A stretch of 64,000 nt of DNA from Blepharisma stoltei (taxonomy: Eukaryota; Ciliophora; Heterotrichea; Heterotrichida; Blepharismidae), in contig CAJZBQ010000060.1 in NCBI GenBank assembly GCA_914767885.1, positions 62,001 to 126,000 on the forward strand, given 5' to 3'. The position numbers and the translations under genes are program-made. This document shows positions 23,152 through 34,504 of this stretch, in pieces. The notes beneath the pieces were generated by a model, which ran no database searches, was not told where the DNA came from, and saw only the letters and a list, made by a program, of their open reading frames with translations. Positions within the stretch are counted from its first letter, which is position 1. Every line of letters starts with the position of its first letter.

Positions 23152-24110
23152 ATAATTATGATAATGATTATGTTATAAAGAAATATAAATTAATGTACTT
23201 TGAAAAATGTTTTGAAAACAATAATCAAAATTTGTGCTAAAAAGATTGAAAAATTATCCAAGTCTCAGCAAATGGACGGTTTCACTCTATTTAAATACCA
23301 TTTTTTGTTTTCTTTCTGAATAAAGAATTTGTTTTTCTTGTTATTTAATGCGAGAAGAAAACATAGCATTACCTAAGTGTGCAAAGTAAAAATAATAAAT
23401 CTTATAACAATGCAAATGTAAAATAAGTATTAAGATATGGCAATTCGTAAAATGATAATTAGGATTTCCAACACTGCATGTCGCTATTTTAATAGGATAA
23501 AGATAATCCATATGAATTATCAAGTGAATATGGGATCGCAACAATTGAAGTTCATGCCGTTGGAATCAAAAGTAACAGCCTTGCTGACCCCATAATTTTT
23601 GAGGCATTTAATGATTTTTTATTTCAACTCACTGATCTGCAGTCTCTAGTTCATAATTGGCAAAATATCATTATGTGCTATCAGGTATATTTAGATATTA
23701 AACTATATATTGAAAATAGAAATAAGCTTTAAAATTTTGTCAGAATCAGATTTTTTTATCCAGATTAAGCGTGAAGTAAAAAATCGCATGATATTCAAAC
23801 ACTATATAACGCATCAATACCTATATTGTATATTGAATTATCGTAAAATAAGCATGAGCATTGGCCCTACCATTAATCAAGATTATCAAAAATCTCTCTG
23901 CAAGTCAAATGCAAAGCCTTAGAGCCATTTCATATTTTGCTTGGCCAACTGCCTGCTCTACTACTCTCATATCACTCCTGTCGTGACTAGAAGCGCAGGG
24001 TATAGAGTAAATTTTATTTAGAAAAAAGAGTGCATTGCAAAAAAAATTAAAGTCAATATTTAAGGCTAATTATTGAAATCAGAAATAAATCCTAAATAGC
24101 GTTATGTAAA
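23152..24110. other. Spacer between copies 8 and 9
   Basis: No gene. The right part (23152-23560) is the upstream region of copy 8 and recurs before copies 9 and 11 (25190-25490, 28080-28420). The remainder is unique AT-rich sequence. Confidence 0.55.
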
Positions 24111-25004
24111 TTAGATCTTTTCTAAAGCCATCGATCCTTTTTTACGCAGCTTAAGCTTGAAGTATACAGCATCATATCTGTCTAAGCACCCAATATAAAT
24201 TACTCCTTTATTGTATAAGCTATATGCTTGGGCAGGACTAAAATTAATTGTTGAGTCTGCAATCCTTGTCCAATCCATGCAGCTTCCAATTTTGCTCTCA
24301 TAAATAGATCCACTCATAGACTCAATCAAATACAGTCTCCTTTCTGCATTTACCAGGATCTTTCTCCAATTCACTGAAAACTCATAAGGAATAACAGAGA
24401 AAGAGTTAAGATAAGCTGAATACAATAGAAGAGTTCTAGTTAAAGCCCCAGAAATCAAAATATTTCCATCAAATATTATGCAATTGCATAAGTAAAGAGC
24501 ATTTGGCATTCGAGGCAATTCAAATCACCGATTTACATTTAAACTGAATCTGCGAGATAAAGATAACTTGGTATCTTTAAAATCTTCCCCTCCAAAGCAA
24601 TAAACATTTTTTTTGAAATAGATAGCTGATGAAAATTTAATAAGTGCAGCAGATGGCAGATCCTGAATCTTAAAATCTTTATCAATTATCAGTGTAACCC
24701 CAGAAGCTGGATAATTACCAAAACAGAATAATTTACCATTTGGAAGTTCAGCTATGCTGATGCCGATACCGCTTAGAAGTTCAGGAGTTTCTCAATTTAT
24801 AGTTTGCTCACTATCATTCTCAGTGTTATAAATAAATAATGAACTTTTATTTTTCCTTCCACTGAATAAATAAAGTGAAGTTTTTGTATTAACAGTGTTC
24901 GCATAGTCTTGACAGGTCTGCATAAGTTTTGGTCTTAGTTTACTGCGATCTTTTTGATGTGTCGACTTATCCCTGCGTGACATGAAACTTTGACCAATAC
25001 CCAT
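24111..25004 (-). CDS. Kelch-like family A, copy 9 (intact, 297 aa)
   Basis: A 298-codon frame from ATG 25004 (MGIGQSFMSRRDKST) to TAA 24111 with two TGA-Trp codons (INWETPEL, NRWFELP). The N-terminus fits the N-myristoylation rule (Gly2, Ser6) and is followed by basic residues. Kelch-type motifs: LPNGKLFCFGNYPASG, KNVYCFGGEDF, NRWFELPRMPNA, GNILISGAL and GVIYIGC. C-terminal basic tail KLKLRKKGSMALEKI. Copies 8 and 11 are close, broken relatives, so this subgroup (MGxGQSF) seems to have one working member here. Confidence 0.8.
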
Positions 25005-25660
25005 ATAATTATTATAATGATTATGCTATGGAAATTAACGGGGCAAAAACTGCCTAAAAGCCAATGCACAGACCCATGGGTTTCTCCCGAGGTTCTTTGT
25101 GCACTTGAAAGAAATATATTAAAATAGTAAATTAATGTATTTTGAAAACAATAATCAAAACTTGTGCTAAAAAATTGAAAAATCATCCAAATCTCAGCAA
25201 ATGGACACTTTCACTATTTAAATGCCATTTTTTATTTTGTTTCTGGATAAAGAATTTGTTTTTCTTGTTATTTAATGCTAGAAGAAGCCATAACAAGGCC
25301 TAAGTGAGAAAGTAAAAATAATAAATCTTGTAACAATGCAAATGGTAGTATAAGCATTAAGATATGTCAATTCATAAAACGATAAATATAATTTCCAGCA
25401 CTGCTAATGTCGCTATTTTAATAGGATAAAGATAATTCATATAAATTATCAAGTTGCTAGGGCTGCATTTGAATATAAAATTAATTTTAATAGTTTAAGG
25501 CTAAATAATTGCACTTAATCTATTCATTTCTCAAAAGTTTATAATTCATTTTTTTATGCGAATCATTTTATACGATATCAGATGCCTCAAGTTATTCAAA
25601 TCTGCATATTGATTAAGAAATAAGTGTTAAATAATTGTATTTAATATGATATTTTCTAAA
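25005..25660. other. Spacer with an extra 80-bp insert
   Basis: Upstream region of copy 9, shared with copies 8 and 11. An insert at about 25028-25115 (CCCATGGGTTTCTCCCGAGG inside) is absent from the other copies and may be a small IES. No gene. Confidence 0.5.
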
Positions 25661-26120
25661 CTAATTGATTTTTTTTAAGACTAAGCTCGAAGTATAAATT
25701 ATTCCTTTATTATATAAACAATATGTTTGAGATGGATTAAAATCAAGCGTTGAGTCTGCAGTACGTGTCCAATCAGTGTAAATTCCAATTTTGCTCTCAT
25801 AAATTGACCCATTCTTAGACTCAATCAAATACAGTCTGATTTCTGCATTTATCAGGATCTTTCTTGAATATTCTGCAAACTCATAAGGAATAGAAGAGAA
25901 AGAGTTAAGATAAACTGAATAAAATAAAAGATTTCTATTCATAGCCCCAGAAATCAAAATATTTTTATCAAATATTATGCAATTGCAATAGTAATCAGCA
26001 TTTGGCATTGGAGGCAATTCAACATTTAAATTGAATTTGAGAATAAAGTTAACTTGCTATCACCATAATCTTGTCCTCCAAAGCAATAGAGATCATTGTT
26101 GAAACAAAATTAAATGATTG
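25661..26120 (-). pseudogene. Kelch-like family A, copy 10 (5' truncated)
   Basis: Only the second half is left: NDLYCFGGQDYGD, then MPPMPNADYYCNC, ISGAMNRNLLFYS and NKGIIYTSS. It has an internal deletion before LVLKKIN and no start or first half upstream. Confidence 0.75.
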
Positions 26121-26301
26121 TCTAATTTATATTAGAATTTTTTCCCCATAGTGTATGTATTCATTAAAGGAGAGCTGGATACAAACCTTAAGATTTCACC
26201 CTGATTAAAACCATTGTATATAATTATTATAATAACGGCTTATTCTAACTAAATTTTATTCTAAATCTGCATTTTTTTGAGCAGTTCAAGGAGGTCTCTG
26301 C

Positions 26302-27012
26302 CTAATCCATCATTAATGAAATTGATATCTTTTTCAGAAAGGTTTCATTCATCTCCAGTCAAACACCATTGAGTTGATTTTCCTCCCTCAAATTATAAGC
26401 CATGTTAAAGTCCTGCAAAGCTGCTTCTTCTTGTCTAAGATTATTAAATACTCTCGCTCGGCTGCAGAAATGCAAAGGATTATTGGGTTCATTTTTGATT
26501 GCCTCATCATAGCATTGTATTGCTTCTTGATATCTCTCTAAAGTATAAAGTATATTTCCTTTATCATTATAAAACTTGGATTTATATGGATCGTTTTTGA
26601 TTGATTGATCATAGCATTCTATTGCCTCTTCATATCTCTGTAAAGTATAAAGAGTGTTCCCTTTTTCATTATAACACCTGGAATCATATATATTGATTTT
26701 GATTGCCTCATCATAGATTTCTAATGCTTCCTGATATCTTCCTAATTTATTTAAAGCATATCCTTTCTTATAGTAAAAATCAGTTTTGTTTGGTTCGAGT
26801 TTGATTATTTCTTCATAGCATTCGATTGCTTCTAAATATCTTTTTAAATTATTAAAATCATCGGCTTTTTTATCGTAAACTCTATAGTCGTTTGGAAAGA
26901 TTTTGATTGCTTCGCTATAGCGCTCGATTGCTTCTTGATATCTTTTTAAAGAATAAAAAGCGTCACCGTCAATTCTGTAAAGATTAGCATTGCCTGGAAT
27001 TTTTTTGTTCAT
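26302..27012 (-). CDS. TPR-repeat protein, about 236 aa
   Basis: The start is ATG 27012 (MNKKIPGNANLYRID). The body is six near-perfect 34-residue tetratricopeptide repeats with the pattern GxALxxLxRYxEAIxxYDEAIKxxP, for example KGYALNKLGRYQEALEIYDE. TPR arrays bind peptides and scaffold complexes. The frame continues through TGA (NGVWLEM) to a TAG at 26302. In another frame the tail reads SEKDINFINDGLGRDLLELL, a more protein-like end, so a one-base indel near 26340 is possible. It is the only non-Kelch gene in the array and has no IES. Confidence 0.75.
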
Positions 27013-27123
27013 TTCCCCTTTGATTTTCTTAGAAAAAAGAGTTCATTGCCAAGATGATTAAAGTCAAGTTATTTAAGGCTGATTATTGAAATAAGAAATA
27101 AACCTTAAATAGTGTTATGTAAA

Positions 27124-27961
27124 TTAGATCTTTTCTAAAGTCATTTTTCTTCTTTTACGCAGCTTAAGCTTGAAGCATACAGTTCTATAATCGACTAAGC
27201 ACCCAATATAAATTACTCCTTTATTGTATAAGCTATATACTTGGAAAGGATTAAAATCAATTGTTGAGTCTGCAATCCATGTCCAATCCATGCAGCTTCC
27301 AATTTTACTCTCATAAATAGAACCTTTCAAAGATTCAATCAAATAGAGTCTCCTTTCTGCATTGACCAGGATTTTTCTTGTATATTCTGCAAAATCATAA
27401 GGAATATAAGAGAAAGAGTTAAGATAAACTGAATACAATAAAAGTTTTCTATTTACAGCCCCAGAAAATATTTCCATCAAATATGACACAATTGCAATAG
27501 TAATCAGCATTTGGCATTCGAGGCAATTTAAATCACCGATTTACATTTAAACTGAATCTGCGAGATAAAGTTAACTTGCTATCATTATAATCTTGCCCTC
27601 CAAAGCAATAGACGTTGTTTTTGAAATAAATAGCTGATGAAAATTCAACAGGTGCGCTAGATGTGAGATCCTGGATCTTAAAATCTTTATCAATTATCAG
27701 TGTAACCCCAGAAGCTGGATAATTACCAAAACAGAATAATTTGCCATTTGGAAGTTCAGCTATGCTGCTGGCGGAGTAAGCATTTTCTCATTTTATGGTT
27801 TGTTCACTACCACTCTTAGTGTTATAAATAAGTACTGATTTTCGATGTAATAAATAAAGTGAAGTTTTTGTATTAAAAGTATTCGCATAATCTCAATGAG
27901 CCTGCATAAGTTTTGGTCTTCGTTTACTATTTCTGCATGACTTGAATTGATAAATACCCAT
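27124..27961 (-). pseudogene. Kelch-like family A, copy 11 (5-bp deletion)
   Basis: The start is ATG 27961 (MGIYQFKSCRNSKRR). It is open with TGA-Trp through NNVYCFGGQDY and NRWFKLPRMPNADYYC to FDGNI. There five bases of ATTTTGATTTCTGG are missing, leading to TAG. The second half, SGAVNRKLLLYS to LEKI, is intact in another frame. Close to copies 8 and 9. Confidence 0.8.
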
Positions 27962-28519
27962 ATAATTATTATAATGATTATGTTATAAAGAAATAATTTA
28001 AAATAGTATAGTGAATTACTGTATTTTGAAAACAATAATCAACAATTTGTGCTAAAAAAGATTGAAAAATCATCTATGTCTCACAAATGGACGGTTTCAC
28101 TCTATTTAAATGCCATTTTTTGTTTTCTTTCTGAATAAAGAATTTGTTTTTCTTGTTATTTAATGCTAGAAGAAGCCAAAACATCGCCTAAGTGAGCAAA
28201 GTAAAAATAATAAATCTTGCAACAATGCAAATGGTAGTATAAGCATTAAGATATGTCAATTCGTAAAATGATAATTAGGATTTCAAGCACTGCTACTGTC
28301 ACTATTTTAATAGGATAAAGATAATCCATAATTTGCTTGGGCTGCATTTGAATATAAAATAAATTTTAATAGTTCAAGACTAGATAATTACACTTAATCT
28401 ATTCATTTCTCAAAAGTTTATTACTCATTTTAGGGTGAGAATCATCTTATAAGCTATCTCTGTCTTGAACTCATAAGTGCTATAGCGTCGAGTGATTTAG
28501 GTCCTTATATCCGTTAAAA

Positions 28520-29300
28520 GATATAAACAGCTATATATATTATTCCTTTATTATATAAACTATATTTTTGGTATGGATTAAAATCAACTTTTGAGTCTGC
28601 AATTCGATTCCAATTAGTGTAAATTCCAATTTTGCTGTAATAAATTGACCCATTCTTAGATGTATAAAAATGGTGTGGCGAATCTAGCTTATATGGCTAA
28701 AACTCAATGAGGTTTGGGCCTTAAAGAAGGGATGTCTAATATATCTATTAAGTTTACTAGCACAGATAAAGCGGCGATGTTGAGCTGATGAGCCGAATTC
28801 AATTCTGAGACTTATTCTTGATGGAAAATGGGACACGAAGCTAGAAAGTGAGAGAACTCCCAATAGTACTAGAGGATGCATTTCAATCAACCAGAAACAT
28901 TTCCTATTAAATATCAGCGTCTTTAGCTTTAATTTACCTTTTACTTCATCTGGCCAGAAAATTCATTTTTCACATTTTGGAAAAAGGCAGCACTTTTACA
29001 CATAGAAGACATCACAAACCTTGATAAGGAAGAAATAAGGACTCATTAAGCACTGCATTAGGCTCTATATCTTAAATAAAATGGCAGATACATTCTTAGA
29101 TTCAATCAAATACAGCCTGCTTTCTACATTTGCCAGGGCCTTTCTTGTATATTCTGCAAACTCATAAGGAATAAAAGAGAAAGAGTTAAGATAAACTGAA
29201 TCAATAGAAGATTACTATTTACAGCCCCAGAAATCAAAGTATTTCCACAAATATTATACAATTACAATAGTAATCAGCATTTGGGATTCTAAATTTAATA
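28520..29300 (-). pseudogene. Family A fragment with inserted element
   Basis: Remnants of the C-terminal half of a family A gene (NKGIIY, SKNGSIY, LIESKN, FAEYTRK, FYSVYLN order on the minus strand) lie on both sides of 28662-29101. Confidence 0.65.
28662..29101 (-). mobile_element. Retroposon-like element, 440 bp
   Basis: Flanked by the direct repeat ATTCTTAGAT (28652-28661 and 29092-29101), inserted in a family A fragment. The left edge is GTATAAAAATGGTGTGG, the tail seen on the minus strand in related elements. Confidence 0.6.
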
Positions 29301-29734
29301 TTTTATAAACAAAACATTATGCATATGACTTATTTCTCATTATTTCATTAAACTGAGCTCCAAGCATCCCGATATCTTATTTTATATTAATTTGTATTAT
29401 TTGAAACCAAGTAGCCTATCTCTAGATGCCTCCATATTGCTATATGGTTTTCATGCCATTTTCATTCAGCCCGCAGATGTGTCACCCTTACCAATATATA
29501 CTGATTGCATTATGATAGCGCATTGAGCGCCATCATCAGGCAATTTCTATACATAAGAATGGCAACACGTCTTAGCTTGCTATCTAGGCGCAACAGACAG
29601 ACCTTATGACTACGGCGAGCTGGGACGGACTCGATAATCAAGTGCGGGCTCGAGAGATGTGTATCTGGGTAGGCTTTGGCTGCTTTCTGTGGTTGGAAAT
29701 TGAGATGCTCAACAAGGTCCTTTTAGATATTCCT

Positions 29735-29876
29735 CTAATTTTTTTTTAAAACAATTATATATAAATTTTAGATTAAATTTTTTTCAAAATTTAAAAAAAT
29801 TCCTGTTCGTAAAAATTGAAAAGTAAATATTTATGTAAAATTTTTTTGTTCGCTCACGGAGAGGGGGACTTAGCAG
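29735..29876. mobile_element. TIR MITE fragment
   Basis: It has one terminus (GTTCGCTCACGGAGAGGGGG) and interior sequence of the common MITE in reverse order; the other end is lost. It abuts the 3' end of the coiled-coil gene. Confidence 0.65.
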
Positions 29877-29887
29877 GAATAAACCTA

Positions 29888-31876
29888 CTAGGTAAAATAA
29901 ACCTCATATTCTAATAATACCATAATTTTATTATGCGTCCCAATATCAGTTTGCAGTTTATTTATCTCTGCCTTCAGATCCTCATTTTCTTTTTGCAAGT
30001 TTTCAAAATTTCTAGCCATTTCATCATAATCTGCCGCTTTATTTTGATTTTCAATCAACTCTTGCTCAAGCTCTTGGACTCTATGCGAAAGTGCTTCAAC
30101 AATAATTTTCTCTTGAAAACTCATTGGCTCATTACTAGTTTTCGGACTTCTCCCTTGGGCTCCTTTTAGCTCTTGCAGAAGCCTTTCTTTTTCAAGCTTG
30201 CACTGCTCATGCATACTTTTTTCTTTGGAATATTGATTTTTTAAGTCTTTTAAATCATGCATGCTCCTTTTCTGGACTATTTGTTTTTCAGTTTTTGCGT
30301 CTTCATAGTCACTTTGTAATTTTTTATTAATTTCTTCAAGATTTTTTATTCTATTTTCCAACTCTTTATTTTTAAATGAAATATTTCCCAGTTCTTGCAT
30401 ATTATCTCTTGCTGAATTTTTTAAATTGTTATATTCAATCTGCAATAAATGCTCATTTCCTTTGAGTTCATCAAATGATTTTTTTAATTCTTGGTTTTCT
30501 TTAATAAGCCCTTTAATTTCTTCTTTAAGCGTAATCGCTCCATTTCCTCTTAATTCTTTTATTTCTTGCTCTAATTTTTCTAAATTTCTTTTCAACTTGC
30601 TGTTTTCTAAATCTAGTTCTTCCCTTGAGCACTCTATAGCGTATTTTTCTTTTAAAGCTTGTCTGGCGTCACTTACTTCTTCTTCACGATTTGCGAGGTC
30701 AATTATAAGTGTTTCTTTTTGGTTTTCTAGCTGAGAATTTTTTATTCTTAAATCATTATTTTCTTTAACGGTTGAGTCTAAGGCGATTTCTATTGCTTTG
30801 CATTTTTCTTCTATGCCTTTATATAAAGATTATTTTTTTAAAAAAAAATAATAAAATTTGATTTATTTTTATATAAATAAAGAATAAGACTTCTAAAGAG
30901 AGTTTTAATTTTCCATTCAGATCAGAAACTCTTTTTTGCTCAGCTTTACTAGATATATCTTCTATTGTGCTCTCATTCGGCCTTGCTGTATCTGCTTGTC
31001 CACCTTTAGGCCACATATGTTCAAAAATTGCTAATAATTGTTCTAATAAAAGTTCCTGATCATCAGTAAGCAATTCTTCTTTTCTGACTTTCTTTAAACA
31101 TTCTAACTCCCCTCCCCCATCCTTGATCGAACGATTGACTGTAAAAATTCCCCCCATCCTTGATCGAACGATTTTCATATCATGAAATTTTTATATATTT
31201 ATAAAAATATATTAGTTATCAAAAGCTTGGGAAATGTGCCTAATGAAGTTGTTTTCAGAGGCTTTGAGACGACAGAAAGCTACGAAATCAACCATTCGAA
31301 GTGATTTAGTCATCAATCTAGGCTTAAAAACTCAATAAATCTAAAAATAGAGATTCTCTAAAATTTAAAAAAAAAAATCAAAAATTCAATAAAGAACAAA
31401 TCAAAATTTATAAAGTTTAAAGGGGTAACCAAAAATCAAAATATTAAAAGTTGGTATTCTTATGAAATTAATTCAATTTTTTGCTGTAAAAATAATTATT
31501 AAATACTCTTAACCCTCTTAATTAAAAATATAAAAAAAAAAATATTTTTCCCCAAAAAATTTTTTTTTAACCCCCATCCTTGATCGAACGATGGCGAGTC
31601 GTTCGATCAAGGATGGGGGAGTAATGCAATTTGCCGAGAAAATAAAGGAAATTTAAGTTTGGAAGGATCGTCTTTTGGCTTAGATTTTTCATCAAGTGCT
31701 TTGCGGAGATTAATTATTTCAAAGTATGGGTTTGGTGCTAATTTTATGAGTTCTTCATAGCGCTCGCTATTTGATTTGAGTTTTTGGTTTTCGTGCTTGA
31801 GGTTAAGCAATTCATTTTGAAACTGGCCATATTCTGCCATTGTCCAAGTGATTGAGTCTTCTTCGAGATCGCTCAT
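29888..31876 (-). CDS. Coiled-coil protein, about 469 aa, two IESs
   Basis: The start is ATG 31876 (MSDLEEDSITWTMAEY) and the stop is TAG near 29888. Nearly the whole protein is heptad-rich Lys/Glu/Leu coiled coil (LNLKHENQKLKS, KNKELENRIKNLEEIN, LSHRVQELEQELIENQ), with a short non-coil part PSKLKFPLFSRQIALEC. Two IESs break it: a 518-bp inverted-repeat element (31106-31623) and a 61-bp one (30824-30884); the junctions RQIA-LECLKK and LEVL-YKGIEE are in frame. A possible 15-nt intron at the very end (GTTTATTTTACCTAG) would give EYE-stop instead of EYEVYFT-stop. Probably a cytoskeletal or basal-body scaffold; no family recognised. Confidence 0.75.
30824..30884. other. Short IES (61 bp) in coiled-coil gene
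   Basis: TA lies at 30885-30886 and 30824-30825. Removal joins LEVL to YKGIEEK in frame. Confidence 0.7.
31106..31623. mobile_element. MITE family 4 (518 bp) as IES
   Basis: TA-bounded. The ends carry CCCCCATCCTTGATCGAACGA as terminal repeat, and the same motif is repeated just inside each end, directly on the left and inverted on the right. Its removal restores the coiled-coil frame. Confidence 0.8.
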
Positions 31877-32681
31877 AATTTTTTATCCTAATTTAGAAAA
31901 TATGCTTGAGGGTATTGGAAAGAAAATTGCTAATTCAAATTTTAGAAAGGAATTTTAAATAATTTTTTATTGATTAATAAAGTCAGAGAAGTATATTATT
32001 TATGTTTTAAAAGGATCAAAAGATATTCAAATCCGTTATATTTAGATCTTATAATAATGGTAATGATATTTGATGTAATATTAGATATTTTTAAGGCATG
32101 TTTAAAGATTAAAATCTTTTGAATTCAGCTGTAGTATCCAGTAAAGTATTTCAAAACTATGGGCCATAATACAAAGTGGCCTTATATAGATGGAAGCATA
32201 AAATTTTGAAATGAAAAAGAGGTTAAGCAAATCATTGAGATTAAAAAATCTTGATCGAGAAATGATTTTGCATAAAACATTGTTGGAAAAATATCAAATG
32301 ATTAATTAAGATATAAGGATACTATGATTATTTTAGAAGTATAATATGAAGAGATGAAATAAAAGGCAAGCTGCAGATTAGGTTAAATGTTTGTTGACTT
32401 AAAGATAAGAGAAGTATAATGGAAAAATGGGAAATTTATAGATAGGTGACAGAACCTATCCCATAAATATTTAGGTTAATTATGCTTACTCATTTTATAC
32501 TTTTGTAATAGCCATTGATAAAATATTATTTTTAATCCAAAATCAGTTTTTCATTTTATAAAAAAATATTTGATTTTATATTTTTCTATTATGTTATGGT
32601 AAGCCAGAAAAAATCGTTTTAAGAGCGTTTTAATAAAAATAAATAAATTCCCCTAAAATCAATTATTTGTACAATTTTTTA
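31877..32681. other. Intergenic, no feature seen
   Basis: AT-rich divergent spacer between the coiled-coil gene (minus) and the RING gene (plus). I see no coding frame, repeat or tRNA. Confidence 0.5.
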
Positions 32682-33881
32682 ATGCAAAGAGACTTCAAAC
32701 TTCGGACTCGTCGTGATCAAGACTTTATTTCCCAACCCGACCCTGCATCTCATAACTTATCCAAAGGCTCAAAATCATTCAAAAAGCTTCCAAGTATCTC
32801 AACTTCTGATGAAAAGAAAATAAGCCACGACTTATTAAGATCTTCCACAATTCCTATGAATTCTCCATCATCTCCATGCTTACAAATCCCTATCAAAAAT
32901 GAAATAGGAAAATTAAAAACCTTACTTCCCCTCTGTGAGTTAACAAAACCATTGGGAAATCAAGATTGTTTGGGTATTTAAAAAATTTTTATTAAAAAAA
33001 TATTTTGATATATAAATGATACTTATTATAATGAAATCTCTAGCTAATTCTGTTTAATTTTAAACAACTTGCATTTTAAAACATAAATTTTGTAAATTGA
33101 ATTAATGTTTGCTTTCCAATTTTGCAAATTGGGATTTTTTTAAAATTTCGAAAAACAAATTTCTATAATATATATACTCCCTCAGCAATAGCTGTTTATG
33201 GTGAGGGTAAAACTGTATATAAATTTTAAAAAAACAAATTAACCCTACTCTGTTAGGAAACAAAATTTTTTTGTTCTCTCATAAAGGGGGAGTTAGAAAC
33301 ATCTCAAATTAATGTAAATTTCATATAGAAAATTTCTGAATTAAAAAGAAAAATAAATCAGCAAAAAGAAGAAGTAAAGCAGCTTGAAAGAGAGAATGAA
33401 AATTTAAGAGTATTTTTAAGCAATTTATATAGAAAAAAAAAATTGACTGATAATAGATTTTCATATTAAATCAATCAAAAACAGCATAATTGACTATGAG
33501 CACAGAGTTTTGCCGCTATCCCTTCAAAACGAAATGATAATAAGAGCTTTCCAACTGTCACAATTACAAGCCCAAATATATGAAGACCAAATAAATCAGC
33601 TAGAAGAGGAGCTTGAAGATCATAATTACTGAAATTTCAATGAAAATGAAGACATTCATGCAGAATTAACCGAAGAAGAAATAGAGGTAAATTTTAAATA
33701 GAAAATTCCAATATTTATTGCTGACTCAAATTATATTTGTTTGTGCTGCCAATGTGACATACCTGAAGATTCAGTTGCTAAAAGACTCCCAAACTGTGGA
33801 CATTATTTTCATCTGGATTGCATTGATAACTGCCTGAGACACCAAGGTTGCTGCCCAATTTGTTATACAATAGCAATTTAG
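32682..33881 (+). CDS. RING-H2 finger protein, about 251 aa (likely E3 ubiquitin ligase)
   Basis: The start is ATG 32682 (MQRDFKLRTRRDQDF) and the stop is TAG 33881. The C-terminal 50 residues hold a RING-H2 pattern: CLCC..C, then PNCGHYFHLDC, then CCPIC, which binds two zinc ions and typically recruits an E2 ubiquitin enzyme. Upstream is a Ser-rich region and a coiled coil (ISELKRKINQQKEEVKQLE). Two 15-nt introns are clear: GTAAATTTCATATAG (33314-33328) and GTAAATTTTAAATAG (33687-33701). IESs: the TIR MITE 32925-33295 (junction KTL-ETSQ) and a short one, best fit 33413-33455 (ENLRV-DFHIKS). One TGA-Trp (NYWNFN). It ends in CYTIAI. Confidence 0.8.
32925..33295 (+). mobile_element. TIR MITE, copy 2, as IES in RING gene
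   Basis: TA lies at 32923-32924 and 33294-33295. Diverged ends CTTCCCCTCTGTGAG and CTCTCATAAAGGGGGAG. Removal restores the RING gene frame. Confidence 0.85.
33413..33455. other. Candidate short IES (43 bp) in RING gene
   Basis: TA lies at 33411-33412 and 33454-33455. Removal eliminates in-frame stops and gives ENLRVDFHIKS. A 37-bp alternative from the TA in TTATATAGAA to the one in CATATTAA also keeps frame. Confidence 0.5.
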
Positions 33882-34078
33882 ATAATTTATTTTTAAATTT
33901 TAATCAATTTTCCTAAAATTTGCTAAAAATATCCATTTAATCCATTAATTTTAGTCTAATTTATGATATATACTAAAAATTTTAATAAAAAAATTAAATA
34001 AAGCTATTGTCCTAATTTTAACGGCATTCTAACGGATTTTATAGCAATTAAGCAAAATTCTATTATTAAGACCTACTA

Positions 34079-34469
34079 ACTCCCCCCCCCCCTCCGTGAG
34101 TGAACAAAAAAAAAATTTTGTTCACTCACGGAGGGGGGGTTAGTTTCTTTTTTTTAAAAAAAAAATTTATATATAAACAAAATAAACAATTTTTTTTTCG
34201 AAATTTAAAAAAATCCTGATTCGCAAAAATTGGAAAGCAAATATTCATTTTATTTATAAAATTTGTGTTTTAAAAAGCAATTTGTTTAAAATTAAACAGA
34301 ATTAGCCCTAGATTTCATTATGCTAATTATCATTTATATATCAAAATCTTTTTCCATAAAAAATTTTTCTATTTAAAACAATTTTTGTTCATTCACGGAG
34401 GGTGGGTTTTTGGCAAAAAATAGCGATTTTTCTAATGGTTTTGTTCACTCACGGAGGGGGGGGGGAGTA
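34079..34469 (-). mobile_element. TIR MITE, copy 3
   Basis: TA-bounded, 391 bp, with near-perfect ends (CTCCGTGAGTGAAC and its complement), reverse orientation. It ends 35 bp before the start codon of the next gene. Confidence 0.85.
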
Positions 34470-34504
34470 AGTAAGCCAAATTCTGTTAATAAGTTTATAT
34501 TACT

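Larger units (their letters stand above)
27962..29887. other. Spacer with Kelch-like remnants and mixed repeats
   Basis: 27962-28420 is the upstream region shared by copies 8, 9 and 11. 28520-29300 holds a degenerate family A fragment split by a retroposon-like insert. 29510-29720 holds a family 5 MITE end and a GC-rich block (CTTTGGCTGCTTTC) also found at 57190-57360. 29735-29876 is a deleted TIR MITE. Confidence 0.6.

Noticed and set aside
30426-30734. 102-codon Ser/Phe-rich plus-strand frame
   Set aside because: Antisense of a Lys/Glu/Leu coiled coil, which typically gives long Ser/Phe-rich shadows.
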